From the NCBI RefSeq assembly GCF_030052815.1, contig NC_079498.1, forward strand, positions 77,238,992-77,302,991: 64,000 nucleotides of DNA, read 5' to 3'. This DNA is from Hevea brasiliensis. Its lineage: Eukaryota > Streptophyta > Magnoliopsida > Malpighiales > Euphorbiaceae. The notes under the pieces are model-generated. The model was given only the letters and a program-made list of their open reading frames with translations. It had not been told where the DNA came from and did no database searches. Shown in pieces: positions 23,701 through 36,208 of the stretch. Position numbers and translations under genes: made by a program. How positions within the stretch are numbered: position 1 is the first letter of the stretch; the number at the start of each line of letters is the position of its first letter.

Positions 23701-26700
23701 ATCACTTAAAGCATATTCATAAATATGTCTCAACATTTCATTTATCAACATACATTATGTAGAAAATTTCAATAATATGAAATTTCATATATTTACATTA
23801 ATATATAATTACAAGAGTTTATAGTTACAATCCGGACTATTACAAAATGCCAAAATACAAAATGCTCCCAAAATCCTATGTCCTACCATATGCACTGCCG
23901 GTGTGAGGTGACTCGGAACTCCAGATGCAGCTCTAAAGGCTCACCCTATCTGGTGTCTGCTGGGCTTCCCAGCTAGGTCTTCAGTACCTGCGCGTGACAA
24001 AAGTGACGTGCTAAGCAATTCTGCTTAGTGGTGACAATATAAAATAAAATAAAGTAAAATATAATATTAACTTCTTCATGCATTTTATTAATTGTTTCCT
24101 TGATGATTTTGAGCTTCTTTGTATTTTATTGTAATCATTTTTGATATTTAATTTCCGTATTTTCCTTAATAATAAGTTCAATTACAGTTATACTTTTCCA
24201 TGCCCAAGTAACCTATACAAGTTGACCGGACTGGATAAATGGGTAAACTAGCACTGGGTACCAGGTACCTCGGGCCGTCACACTATCGGTCACAATGTGT
24301 CTCTAGGTGTGCAAACAGAATGGCTAATAAGCCATAAAAGCAATAAGGCATAAAGCCAAATAAAACATCATAATCAGTATAGCCATAGGCTATCACATCA
24401 CAGAATGGCAATGAAGCCATAAATCATACGCAGTACTGCTATCAAAACCCTATTGGTATGCCAACCTATCCAAACCAATCACATTAGGCCTAGTAGGGCA
24501 TTTTACAAAGTCATTTCTTGAATATTTGTACTTTATGTGTAAAGTTACTATTCATTTCATTAGTCAACTAAAATATTGAATTTTGCATAGACAATAGGTA
24601 CATTGGTTTTAATACTCCCAACATACCACATTTTGCATTCAAAATTTGTTGGTATTGGTTGCCAATACCATTTCTAAGCTTAATGCTAATTGAGCAAAAT
24701 TTTTAGTTTTTATGCTTCATTTTTACTGTTCCATTTGTTATTTTTGTAGTGGGAATTTGGAAAAATGATCAACATGAAAGTTGTTCCTTATTTTGTCTAG
24801 TTGAATTTTCTTTTTTGATTCACTCCATTTAGAGTTTTGTAGCTCAAGTTATGGTTCAAAAACCACAACTGGCCGGATTGAAATTTTTCTGGACTGACCA
24901 TATCTACAGTCTGATGAGCAAAGGATCGCAACTCACTTGTTGGATAGGTTATGATCATAATTTGGGTTAGGTTTCTTCATGAAAGTTGTTGTCTATATCT
25001 CAGCTTGTTTCTGGTAAAATTTCAGGTCAATTGGACCATTCTACACTAAGTTATGGCCAAATGACGAAGCACTGTTCATTTAGTCATTCTGCAGAAACAG
25101 ATTGCAGGTCACCCGGATTAGGTCAAGCTTTTGGTCCACTTGGTTTGGTTTTATGGGCATAGTTTCTTCACCAAAGTTGTGTCATTATGTGTCTAGTTTC
25201 ATGTACAATTAGCCTTGCACTAATTGAACCTCTACAATTCAAGTTATGGCTGCCCAAACCTGCTGGACTCATGTCCAATTCTGCAGGTCACCTTGGGTAG
25301 CCACCCAACTGCAATTTCCACTAATCAAACCACCTCATTTCTTATTTACACATAACCAAATGTCACTAATTGACCATTAAAACTCACTTTCATCATTACA
25401 TGATCAAAGTCTCCATTTTTATACCCAAACCCTAACCCATTCCATCTCAATTCATGCATTCACTTACCTTTCACCATTCTAAACAATAGGTTAGTGTTAT
25501 GGGCAGCCATAATACCAAATTTATTCAAGGAAAACAATCAAAACCCTAACCTTCACATAGCTACTGAAAATGGGAGTTTACATAATTATCAATTTCATTT
25601 AAGTTTCTCTCATTTTCTAGCTCAATTTTTTTGTCCCTAAACATGCATTTCAAAAAGAAAGCAAGGATTGGTCACTAACCTTTGTTGGAGAGTTTCCCTA
25701 GCTTAGAAAACTTTTTGATTTTTCTTTCTTTTTGCTGCCCAAAGCTTTCTCAAGGTGCTAGGTTAATTTTTTGTGAAGAAGGCTAGGGTTTTGGAGTGAG
25801 ATTTGGTGAGGTTGGGAGCTTGGGTGAGCTTTAATGGAGTTTTTCCTACCTCTCCCTCTATCTCCACGTTTTTGGCTGCCCCAAAGGTTGAAGAAGCAAC
25901 TGATTTTTCTTTCTTTTTCCAGCCCATTTTACCTCTTTTATATATGTTTATGCCATGTGTCAAGATTGGGTTCGTTGGGTGAGTTTTAATGACATCATGA
26001 TGATGTTATAAATCCATTTTCTTTCATTTCCTCTGCATTTTTTGTCTATTTAATTGCAATTAAATTTTTGACAATATTTATTTATATTTTATGTTATATA
26101 AATTATTTATTTAACTGGACAAGTTGGCCCAAAAATCATCTCTGAAGATGAAATGACCAAAATGCCCTCCGTTTGGCTTAACGGGCTAAAATTGTCTGTA
26201 CCGATTGAAAAATTTTTCTAAGTATTGTCTTGGCATTATAATGCCATAAAAACCTCAATGACCCTTCTCTGGAGTCCCAAAAATTATTTTATAATTTTTC
26301 CCCCTGGTCTAGGGCTCCTAGTTGCGATAACCGCAACTTCTCACTAGGTTACCCATCGCTAGGGCACCAGCTCATTTAACGTGATTGTATTTTATTTCTA
26401 AATTTTTTTTCCTAAATTTTTCTTATTAATATTTGAGTTAATTTTGGTTCCTCACTTTAAATTAAATTTTTTTTTTCCGAGCGTTTTAGCTATCCGGACC
26501 GACACTGTCACCGGAATAGTAGACTGTACGGACTAGCTAAAGTGAGGATGTTACATAATCAACACTTTAATCTACCATTTACATGTAAGGATAAACTATT
26601 CTTATGGAGTTTCCATGGCTGCCAAAAATATACATCTCCTTTAAAAAATCAAACTCCAAAAATCCTTCCACAATTCAACTACCCATAACATCCACACAAA

Positions 26701-27608
26701 CTTTAATGAAGCAAGCATAAAAAATACCTACTTACCACTTTGGAAACTCTTCAAAACTTCACCAAAACTTGATCTTCTTACTGCTTATCTACTACCCAAG
26801 GTGTATGGACAACTTTTAGTGAAGGGAGCTTGAGGTTTCCATGGTTGGATCATGCTTGCATGAACCTTCAAGGTGGACGACAATGGAGGTTTTCCTTAGG
26901 AGCATTTCGGCTGGTTCTTTGAGAGGTAAGGAAGATGATAATCTGCTGTCCAAATGAAGATGTAGTGGTCCACTTAGGTGAGTTGGTGGAGCACTATGTT
27001 AAAATTAAATGTTAGTTTAATCTTAAATTCCCAATTTCTCACATTTAACTCCCAATTTTTGCTATTTAAACTATGTACTACCAATTTAATTTTTTTATAA
27101 CATTTTCCAAGTGTAATATCATGTATTTTTAATGAACATTTACGTCAATAGACAACTCGGGGTGTCAAATGACCACAATGCCCCTATTCGGGTTGCATTC
27201 CCGATTTTTCGGTAACATCGAATTTTGTCGTTTTCTTGATTTCTCACTTTTCTTTATACTAATTAATTAATTTTTCTTTGATATTTGTAATGATATTTAT
27301 ACTTCAATAGGTCTTTAATTATGTCTTAAAAATATTTTTCAGGGTTTCCCGCAGTCCAAGGCTAGTCAACGGTCCACGCTGCGACCTCCCGGTGCGGTCA
27401 CCCATCGCTAGGGTTCTCGGCTCGTTTAACTTGGTTACATTTCATTACTATTATTTTTCCTTTGTTTTTCTTGTATTTTCTTTTCTTGTATTTCATTATT
27501 TTATGTCTCCTCATCCATATCTAAGTGTAGTTCTAGGCATCCTAACTGTCCAGATAGACATTGGTCACCGGAAAAGTAGAACACACTACAGAACTTAGGG
27601 GTGTTACA
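20717..27608 (-). repeat. Family A element, 3' LTR (about 3710 bp without the insertion)
   Basis: Homologous to 32483-36203 but split by the family C solo LTR at 23379-26555 with its TAATC duplication. It keeps the hairpin TGAGACA-A-TGTCTCA (21351-21365), TTGTGCACAA (22046-22055) and donor-like GTAAGTAGG (intron start 26735, minus). Local tandem duplications include a unit of about 36 bp around CCAATGGCTAATGAGG (about 21637-21705) and a unit of about 70 bp beginning TTTCAAACCATTTACAATGC (about 21850-21962). Confidence 0.92.
23379..26555 (-). mobile_element. Solo LTR of gypsy family C (3177 bp)
   Basis: Starts TGTGACACCCC and ends GGATGTTACA; on the minus strand this is the TGTAACATCC...GGTGTCACA LTR of the element at 51272-58444. 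The duplication TAATC flanks it (23374-23378 and 26556-26560), and the uninterrupted target is seen in the other family A LTR at about 35150. It carries the hairpin CTAAGC-AATTCT-GCTTAG (24011-24028) and donor-like AAAG|GTTAGTGACC (intron start 25679, minus). A 66-codon frame at 25763-25963 has no recognisable domain. Confidence 0.93.
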
Positions 27609-27610
27609 AT

Positions 27611-27646
27611 TCTCCCCCCCTTAAAATAAATTTCGTCTCGAAATTT
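27611..27646 (-). other. Polypurine tract and upstream inverted repeat, family A
   Basis: On the minus strand the purine tract is AAGGGGGGGAGA (27611-27622), next to the 3' LTR; this primes plus-strand DNA synthesis. Just upstream is the near-palindrome AAATTTCGAGACGAAATTT (27628-27646), also present in families B, C and D. Confidence 0.8.
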
Positions 27647-27655
27647 TACTTGGTA

Positions 27656-28716
27656 TCAGTCTCTGAACAGCTGTGGGTGCTGTCTCCTCATATCCTCTTC
27701 ACATTCCCAAGTAACTTCCTGGCCTGAATGATGGTTCCACAGCTCTTTAACCAGGTGTATCTGTTTGTTCCTTAGCTGCTTCACCTCATATGCTAAAATT
27801 TCTATGGGTTCTTCCTCATATGAGAGGTCTGGATTTACCTCAATCTCTTCAACTGATAGTACATGAGATGGGTCAGATTTGTACCTCCTTAACATGGACA
27901 CATGAAAGACACTGTTTATCCTTTCTAGCTCTGGAGGTAATGCCAATCGATATGCCAAAGGACCCACTCTTTCCAGAACCTCATATGGTCCGATAAAACG
28001 AGGACTCAATTTCCCCTTTTTGCCAAATCTCACAATCCTCTTCCAAGGAGAAACTTTGAGGAATACCTTATCACCCACTGCATATTCAATATCTCTTCTC
28101 TTCAGATCAACATAGGACTTCTGACGGTCTGATGCAGCCTTGAGTCGATCTCTAATCAATCTGATCTTTTCCTCTGTCTGCTGAATAATTTCTGGCCCAA
28201 TCATCTTTCTTTCACCTACTTCATCCCAACATAAAGGAGTTCTACACTTCCTGCCATACAAAGCTTCATATGGAGGCATCCCAATGCTTGATTGGTAGCT
28301 ATTGTTATAAGCAAACTCAATCAAAGGCAAGTGTGTATCCCAACTACCTTCAAACTTAATCACACAAGCCCGTAGCATATCCTCCAATATCTGAATTACC
28401 CTTTCAGACTGGCCATCTGTCAGTGGGTGGAATGCTGTGCTGAAGTTCAATCTAGTTCCTAGGGCTCTCTGAAGACTACCCCAGAATCTAGAAGTGAGCC
28501 TAGGATCTCTGTCAGATACAATCGATACTGGCACTCCATGCAGTTTTACAAGCTCATATATATACAATCTGGCCAATTTTTCCAGGCTATAGTTCATCCG
28601 AACTGGCAAAAGTGAGCAGACTTGGTCAGTCTATCAACTATAACCCATACTGCATCATGACTATTTTGTGTCCTCGGAATTCCTGTAATAAAATCCATAG
28701 TTATCCGTTCCCATTT
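27656..28716 (-). pseudogene. Family A integrase core, C-terminal domain and chromodomain-like tail
   Basis: The frame 28609-27656 (317 codons) holds VSDRDPRL (second catalytic Asp), [16 protein letters not shown] (catalytic Glu), NNSYQSSIGMPPYEALYG, the GPYEVLERVGPLAYRLALP segment, NSVFHVSMLRRY, and an end reading GQEVTWECEEDMRRQHPQLF, which fits the chromodomain-like module of chromoviral integrases thought to guide insertion into heterochromatin. The start of the core (ERITMDFI with the first Asp, about 28650-28710) is in another frame, with a stop near 28717, so the integrase is split. The last codons end just before the polypurine tract. Confidence 0.88.
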
Positions 28717-29313
28717 TCACTCTGGTACTGGCAATGGATGTAACAAACCAGCTGGAACTTGATATTCTGCTTTTACTTGCTGACAAGTTAGGCATTTGGA
28801 AACAAATTCAGCTATATCCCTCTTCATACCCATCCACCAGTAATACTCTTTCAGCCCTCTGTACATTTTAGTTCCACCAGGGTGTATAGCAAAAGGAGAC
28901 TCATGTGCTTCCTTCATAATGATCTGTCTCAATTCCACATCACTAGGAACGCACATTCTGTCCTGATGTAACAATAAACCATCATTTCTCACAGAGAATT
29001 CAGGTTTCTTGCCTTGCTGGACTTCTTTTAGTAGTTTCTGATATTTATCATCACTCTGAGCAGTCATTCTGATCTGATCAATCAACACTGGCTATACATG
29101 CCATGCAACTACTGTCTGTCCCTCATCATCAATTTCTAAACTGGCATGCTGTACTTTCAATTCATGTACCATGGACAAAGGAGAAACTCTGAGACTTGCC
29201 ATAGTCTTGCAACTTAAGGCGTCAGCCACCACATTTGCTTTTCCTAGCTGATAGTCTATTAAGCAATCATAGTCTTTAATCAGTTCTAACCATCTCCTCT
29301 GCCTCAAATTCAA
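28717..29313 (-). pseudogene. Family A RNase H end and integrase zinc domain
   Basis: The frame 29313-29092 reads [16 protein letters not shown] and [11 protein letters not shown], the end of RNase H. It stops at about 29092 where the Gypsy-D copy reads on, then 29088-28717 carries the HHCC zinc domain: HPGGTKMYRGLKEYYWWMG and [13 protein letters not shown] stop at about 28715 separates this from the catalytic core. The neighbouring Gypsy-D copy has these parts in one frame. Confidence 0.87.
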
Positions 29314-29911
29314 TTCCTTCTGGCACCCAGATACTTTAAGCTATTGTGATCTGTGTAAATGTAGCATTTCTCCCCATACAAATAGTGTCTCCAGATCTTT
29401 AGAGAAAAAACAATAGCTGCTACTCCAAATCATGTGTTGGGTAGTTCTTCTCATGCATTTTTAGCTGGCGTGATGCATAAGCAATGACATTCCGATCTTA
29501 CATCAGTACACAGCCTAACCCATTGTGAGAAGCATTACTATAAACTGTGTGTTCCTTACCGGGAGTAGGTAAAGTAAGGACTGGAGCTTCAGTCAAACAC
29601 CTCTTCAACTCATCAAAACTCTGCTGACATTTATCTGTCCACTGATATTTTACATCCTTCCGAAGTAGCTTGGTCAGTGGAGAAGATAACAAAGAAAACC
29701 CTTTCACAAATCGACGGTAATATCCAGCTAAACCCAGAAAACTGTGAATTTCTGTGATATTCCTGGGTGGCTTCCAATTAAGGATAGCTTCTACCTTGCT
29801 GGAATCTACCTTGATCCCTTCAGCTGACACAACATGTCCCGAGAAGGAGATTTCTTTCAGCCAAAATTCACATTTCGACAATTTGGCGTACAGCTGTTTC
29901 TCCCTTAGAGT
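29314..29911 (-). pseudogene. Family A RT thumb and RNase H, broken
   Basis: The frame 29881-29498 reads [33 protein letters not shown] sequence ([14 protein letters not shown] here) and ends GLGCVLM at a TAA where the Gypsy-D copy has Q (CVLMQDRN). At the 5' side a TAG breaks the join to the RT frame (the relative reads VLQTLREK). From 29497 to 29314 the homology continues with another stop and a frameshift. RNase H degrades the RNA strand during reverse transcription. Confidence 0.86.
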
Positions 29912-30469
29912 CTACAGTACAATCTGCAGATGTCTGTCATGCTCCTTTTCATTCCTCGAATATATCAAAATATCATCAATAAACACCACCACAACCTGGT
30001 CGAGATATGGTCTGAATATAGTGTTCATCAAATCCATAAAAGCAGCTGGAGCATTTGTTAACCCGAATGGCATTACTAGAAACTCATAGTGGCCATACCG
30101 AGTTCTGAAAGTAGTCTTTGGAATACTCTGCTCTTGCACCTTCAACTGATAATAACCAGATCGCAAATCAATTTTGGAGAATACAGCTGCACCCTTCAAC
30201 TGATCAAACAGATCATCAATGCGCGACAATGGATATCTGCTCTTTATTATCACCTTATTCAACTCTCGGTAGTCAATACATAAGCGAAGAGTGCCATCCT
30301 TCTTCTTAACAAACAATACTGGTGCTCCCCAAGGTGACACACTAGGGCGGATGAAGCCCTTTTCAAGTAGTTTTTGTAATTGTGCCTTCAACTCCTTCTA
30401 CTTTGCTGGTGCCATTCTGTATGGTGTTATGGAGATTGGATCCACACCAGGCATAACATTAATTTCAAA
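29912..30469 (-). pseudogene. Family A reverse transcriptase core
   Basis: The frame 30391-29912 (about 159 codons) contains [69 protein letters not shown] and [19 protein letters not shown] is the usual gypsy form of the YxDD catalytic box, so the RT active site looks intact. Stops upstream (about 30392-30400) and downstream separate it from protease and RNase H. Confidence 0.9.
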
Positions 30470-31060
30470 CTATACCTCTCTTTCTGGAGGTAATCCTGGC
30501 AATTCATCAGGAAACACATATGGAAAGTCATATACTGTAGGGATGTCCCTCAATGCTGGACTCCCCACTTGGGTGTCTACCACATGTGCCAAGTATGCTT
30601 CACACCCCTTTCTGATCATTTTTTTGGCTAGTGCAGCCGAAATTATGTTTGATGGCAATTGCTGCCTCTCCCCATGTATTACCACATCACTGTACTGAGG
30701 GAGACCAAAAGTGACTGTCTTCAGTCTACAGTCAATCATGGCGTGATGCTTGGCTAACCAATCCATGCCTAAGAAGATATCATAATCTCTGAAGGGCATT
30801 TCAATGAAATCAGTTAGAAAAGTATGTCCTTAGATCACCAAAGGACAATCCCTATACATTCTATTAACCTTGACCTCTTGTCCTAACGGACTTGTTACTG
30901 GCACCTCAAAGTCCATTTTTGTACATAGAACAGCAATGCAATCAATGATGCTAGCACTCATATAAGAATTGGTAGAACTCGGATCAAATAACACAAACAC
31001 CTCTTAATTAAAAGTTGAGAAGGTACCAGCCACAACATCGGATGTCTCGGCCTCTTCTCT
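30470..31060 (-). pseudogene. Family A protease region
   Basis: The frame 30799-30470 reads DIFLGMDWLAKHHAMIDC, the segment after the protease, and ends PDELPGLPPEREV. Upstream (about 30990-30950) the active-site region reads LFDPSSTNSY, where the Gypsy-D copy has LFDLGSTHSY and active proteases have D-S/T-G. The catalytic glycine is therefore lost, and a TAA just before (about 31005) plus another at about 30832 break the frame. The protease would normally cut the gag-pol polyprotein. Confidence 0.83.
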
Positions 31061-32293
31061 CTATCTTATAGCATAGACTCTGACTGGAGCACTGTCTTGT
31101 GCTGAATGTTTCACTGTGCCTTGGCTGCCTGTTGGGCTACCTCTACTCCTACCTCTACCTCTGCTGGGTGGTTGTGAACCTCTGGTGACAGGGCTCTGAA
31201 CTGACCCTTCTGCAGTAGTAAGAGGTAGTCCAACTCTGCGAGTACTGGTGCAGTCTTTGGCAAAGTGCCCTGTGCCTCCATAGTTATAACAGGCTCCAAT
31301 AGCGTTGTAGCATACCCCACCATGATTTCTTCCACAAGTTTCACATTGGCGGGGAGGGTAGGAACCTCTGGTACTCTGCTGACCAAATAGAGGAGGTTTC
31401 TGTCCTGAGTATCTTCCCCTACTGGACTTCTTACCACCTCTGTTGTGTCCCCCATGGTTCTTCCTCTTCCCAGTAGGACCATTGGAACTATGTTCTACTG
31501 ACTTTCCCTCTTTTTCTGACTTCTCTGATTTCTTTTTCTCTGGGGCCACTTCAGATTCAATTATTTCTAGCTCTAATGCTTGAGAAATAAATTCAGAGAA
31601 GTTGTTATGTTTGAATCTGACCACTTGTAATATGATACTAGGCTTCAAGTTGGTTTCAAACCTTTTACATCTCTCCCTGTTGGTAGAAAGTAGACTTACT
31701 GCATAATGGCTCAGGCGGGAAAATTCCCTTTCATATTCAGCCACTGATCTACTCTCCTATTTCAGACTTAGGAACTCTTGCAGCTTCTAGTTCACATAAG
31801 CATCAGGGACATATTTTTGTCTGAACTCCCTGAGAAAATCATTTCATGTTAGCACTGAAGGTTCTACCAGACTATGGGGAATGGTTTTCCACTAGTCATA
31901 TGCATCCCCCTGTAGCAGAGATACTGAGTATTCAAATCTGAGCTCCTCTGTACAATGTAGCTTCTTGAATACCCTATCCATTCTTTCTAACCACTGTTTT
32001 GCCTCTAGAGGATCTACTATCCCCTTGAACTCAGTAGCCCCATATTTCATTAATTTGTCATACTACCTAGCAGAAGACTGTGGTTGTATCACTGGTGTCT
32101 ATAGTGGGACTTGAGTAGGCACATTACCAGCCATCTGTTGGAACATTGCAGCCATCTGCTGAGCGAACTGAGCAAGAAACTGCGGTACTGAGGGGGTTGG
32201 TGCTGCTGAACCACTAACATTGTGTAGGGCTGGGGCATCTCCTTGCACCTCAGCCTCTATAGACTGATCGACTGAACGATCACCCTCTTCCAT
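31061..32293 (-). pseudogene. Family A gag
   Basis: Starts at ATG 32293 with MEEGDRSVDQS, chosen because the same start occurs in Gypsy-D (45963) and lies 25 nt after an acceptor-like site. The first frame ends at a TAG near 32099. Homology continues through several more TAG/TAA stops (for example the Y-D-stop-W-K position near 31895). The frame 31744-31061 covers the end of the capsid part (AEYEREFSRLSHYAV), a basic linker, and the CETCGRNHGGVCY and CYNYGGTGHFAKDC knuckles; in the second, the second Cys is Tyr. Gag would form the particle and bind RNA. Confidence 0.87.
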
Positions 32294-32482
32294 AGTCAAT
32301 GCGAGGATCTTAGACCTCCTGAACAAATAACACAAGGAGATTTTCTCCCGTTAGTGCATATTTATAATGTAATGTACTGTATGTATCAAACAATAACATT
32401 GAGCAGTTGTACTATGAAGAAAGAATACTCAATTTACAGGTGAAAACATAATTTAAAAACTAGCACTGATACTACTAAAACA
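32294..32482 (-). other. Family A leader with decayed primer site and acceptor-like site
   Basis: On the minus strand a decayed primer site (GTATCAGTGCT, complement of about 32463-32474) lies next to the 5' LTR. An acceptor-like GTGTTATTTGTTCAG ends at 32319, 25 nt before the gag start. Paired with the LTR donor (35327) it predicts an intron of about 3009 nt. Confidence 0.55.
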
Positions 32483-35400
32483 TGTCACACCCTACCCCCT
32501 TGTAAGGCATAACATGATCCCGTAGTATTCCTAATGAATTACCAACTTCATCTACTGATAACCCATTAAATACACTATAAGAATTTTTAAAACTTTTCTT
32601 ACTTCTTTTTACAGTGGTAAGCACTATTTATAGGTGTTAAAAAAATTTTTGAACTGAAGTGAAACAGCTAACACATTTGAATTATTAGTAATTTCTGTAA
32701 AAATTTTGGCAGAGTGCCATCGGTATTTTGAATAAAATAGTTCCTCAAAAACCTGTAAAAAGCACTTCAAATATATTTCTCAATCTCAAACTCCAACATT
32801 TAATCAACACAATATGTTTCTCAACTCAAATCCATAATAATTTTTCAATATTTCCAAAGATTGAGATAAAAGAAATATAGTACAAATTTTACAAGCCAAA
32901 ATAATTCACAATTTATTTTATAACTTCAATGTACAATTTTAGCTTACAACTGCTCAAAACTAAGAACACTATATACATATAGTAACCATACATTACAATA
33001 CAAAATGCAGAATATGGTATACTCAATATAACTGATGATCTCTCAGTGTAGTACTAGCAGCCTAGTCTGCCGCCTCGATCTGTCTTCACCATGACAAAGA
33101 ATGAAAGCTATCGCTGAGACAATGTCTCAGTGGTGCACAACATTAACCAAATACAACTTTAAAACACAAATCATAAGTCATATAAATAATGGATACTTAA
33201 AACCATAGTTAAATTCAAAGACAATGAATGTCATAAAGAATTTAAACTCCATTTCACAATATCACAATAAATCTCAATAAATCAAAACATGGTTAAATTC
33301 AAAAGACAGTGAATGTCAATAAGAATTTAAACTCCATTTCACAATCTCACAATACATATCAATAAATCACACACAGCTTAATCATATTCCAAAGTTCAAT
33401 TCGTCCCAAAAATCGATGGCTAATGAGGAATTCAATTCATTCCAAAAGCCGATGGCTAATGAGGAATAACATAGCCAGCTAGCAAAAATATGAGTACTCA
33501 TTCTATTAGTCCTCAATAAGCACACACCTCAACACTTCAGCTAGAGAGAGAATTCAATTTGTCCCACTAGACAAGCTAGTGAGGAATTCAATCAATATAC
33601 ATGATAGCTGTGGTTTCAAACCATTTACAATGCTTTTCAATCAATAAGTATTCATCAAGTATCATTCAAACAATTTTTCTCAGTTTCAAACCATTTACAA
33701 TGCTTTTCAAGCAATAAGTATCCATTCTAAACACATTTCCACAATTTAAAACAATAATATACAAATAGTCATAATTTATTTCAATTGAAAAATTCAAAAG
33801 AAATAACTGTTGTGCACAAACCTCTGATAACTGTCTCTTAGCTCTGACTCAGTGCTTCCTTCCCTTTCCCTGAGTCTTTGCTATCTGAGAAACACAATTT
33901 GAAGTGTTTCAGTACTCATTTAAACTGCCTATAACGATAATGCTTAATAATTAATTCATGGAGTTCTATTATTTCCTTAGTCAACCTAAAATGTTGACCC
34001 TCGATGCAGTCTAGGTGAATTAGGTTTTAATGTTACCAATATGTCACATTTGTAGCCTTTTAGTATTGGTACATGTTACGAAATTCATTTCTATGTATAT
34101 TGCGTTTTATTGCAATTTGTCGGATTTCAGTATACTAATTTGACCTAGTCGGACGACCTAGTTCCCTCAGTTTTCGGGTTTCGGTCAAAACTACAAACTT
34201 GTAGGTCTATGTCTTATTGTACACAGGGCAAAATTTCAGGTCATTCTGAGTTTACTAGACCAAGTTATGGTCATTTTACTATTGCTAGTCAGAATGTACC
34301 AAAATTGGTCACTTTAGGTCATTTTAGGTCACTTTTGGTTTGGCCAGTTTTTGGACCCGAATTTGTGCAAGCTATTTGACTTGCTTATGGTCATTTCTGG
34401 GCATTGGTGTCTTCATAGTACTTATAGATATATGTCCCAAATATTCATGGTAAAAATTTCAAGTCAATTGGACCTGTTTTGAGTGAGTTATGGCCAAAAC
34501 ACTAACTGCTGCCCAAATGGCCAATTTTCAGGCCTTAAATGCACTAATCCGGATTTGGTCATTTTTCAAGTCACCTTCCAAGCAAAATTTTGGTAAGCTT
34601 CCTTCATGAAAATTGGCACATTTTGTGCCTAGTTTCACCTCCAATTCGTCTCATACCAATTGGAGTCACACACTTAAGGTTCTAAGCCAAAATACACATT
34701 GCCCTGCTATTCATTGTTCATCACTCATCAAATACACTTTTAACACTTACCAAGTTACACATTCATGCCATTTCTGTTTTGTACCATAACATGAACACAT
34801 TTCACAACAGATTTTTGGTCATTTTGGCAGCTTATAACCACACTCAATATGCACATTATAGTCAGAATTTTCTAAGTTCAATTTACAAATAATTTAGCCA
34901 CATAACCTAGCTCATTTACATGTCCAAACTCACACCTTTATACATATATACAAGCTGCCATAACAAGTACCATAATTCAACAATAATATTCCATAAACCA
35001 AACCATGAAACAACACTTTTTTGGTCCACACTTCAATTTGCCGAATTGAAATCTTCTTCAATTAGCTTTCCAAGCTTCCAAAGTCTACTGTACATTCACA
35101 TATACTTAGTATACATCACCCAATTTATTCCTACACACATAAACACTTAATCAACACTTTAATCTACCATTTACATGCAAGGATAAACTGTTCTTATGGA
35201 GTTTCCATGGCTGCCAAAAATATACATCTCCCTTAAAACATCAAACTCTAAAAATCCTTCCACAATTCAACTACCCATAACATCCACATAAACTTTAATG
35301 AAACAAGCATAAAAAATACCTACTTACCACTTTGGAAACTCTTCAAAAATTCACCAAAACTTGATCTTCTTGCTGCCTATCTATTGCCCAAGGTGTATGG

Positions 35401-36203
35401 ACAACTTTGAGTGAAGGGAGCTTGAGGTTTCCATGGTTGGATCATGCTTGCATGAAGCTTCAAGGTGGACGGCAATGGAGGTTTTCCTTGGGAGCATTTC
35501 AGCTGGTTCTTTGAGAGGTGAGGAAGATGATAATCTGCTATCCAAATGAAGATGTAGTGGTCCACTTAGGTGAGTTAGTGGAGCACTATGTTAAAATTAA
35601 ATGTTAGTTTAATCTTAAATTCCCAATTTCTCACATTTAACTCCCAATTTTTGCTATTTAAACTATGTACCACCAATTTAATTTTTCATGACATTTTCCA
35701 AGTGTAATATCATGTATTTTTAATGAACATTTAGGTCAAAAGACAACTCGGGGTGTCAAATGACCACAATGCCCCTGTTCGGGTTGCATTCCTAATTTTT
35801 CGGTAACACCGAATTTTGTCGTTTTCTCGATTTCTCACTTTTCTTTGTACTAATTAATTAATTAATTTTTCTTTGATATTTCTAATGATATTTATACTTC
35901 AATAGGTCTTTAATTATGTCTTAAAAATATTTTCTAGGGTTCCCCGCGGTCCAGGGCTAGTCAACGGTCCACGCCGCAACCTCCCGGTGCGGTCACCCAT
36001 CGCTAGGGTTCTCGGCTCGTTTAACTTGGTTATATTTCATTGCTATTATTTTTCCTTTGTTTTTCTTGTATTTTCTTTTCTTGTATTTCATTATTTTATG
36101 TCTCCTCATCCATATCTAAGTGTAGTTCTAGGCATCCTAACTGTCCGGACAGACACTTGTTACCGGAACAGTAGAACGCACTACCGAACTTAGGGGTGTT
36201 ACA
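32483..36203 (-). repeat. Family A element, 5' LTR (3721 bp)
   Basis: Homologous to the 3' LTR over its whole length, with moderate scattered differences and no nested insertion. It carries the hairpin TGAGACA-A-TGTCTCA (33115-33129), TTGTGCACAA (33810-33819), and donor-like GTAAGTAGG (intron start 35327, minus). The TATA box seen in the family A LTR at 62224 is not preserved at the matching place. Short frames here (34920-35150, 35987-36193) have no supported function. Confidence 0.92.
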
Positions 36204-36208
36204 TTTGG

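Larger units (their letters stand above)
20717..36203 (-). mobile_element. Full-length gypsy family A element with a nested solo LTR
   Basis: LTRs at 32483-36203 (5' in element orientation) and 20717-27608 (3') flank a 4.9-kb internal region. The target duplication is TTTGG (20712-20716 and 36204-36208), inside copia RT. The gene order on the minus strand is gag, protease, RT, RNase H, integrase, chromodomain-like tail. Together with the long LTRs and the GHFAKDC knuckle this suggests the Tekay/Del chromovirus clade. All reading frames carry stops or frameshifts, so it is not autonomous. Confidence 0.93.

Noticed and set aside
30291..30698. Plus-strand frames inside family A and D pol (also 44032-44418, 29754-30089)
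   Set aside because: They are shadows on the opposite strand of RT and protease coding sequence.
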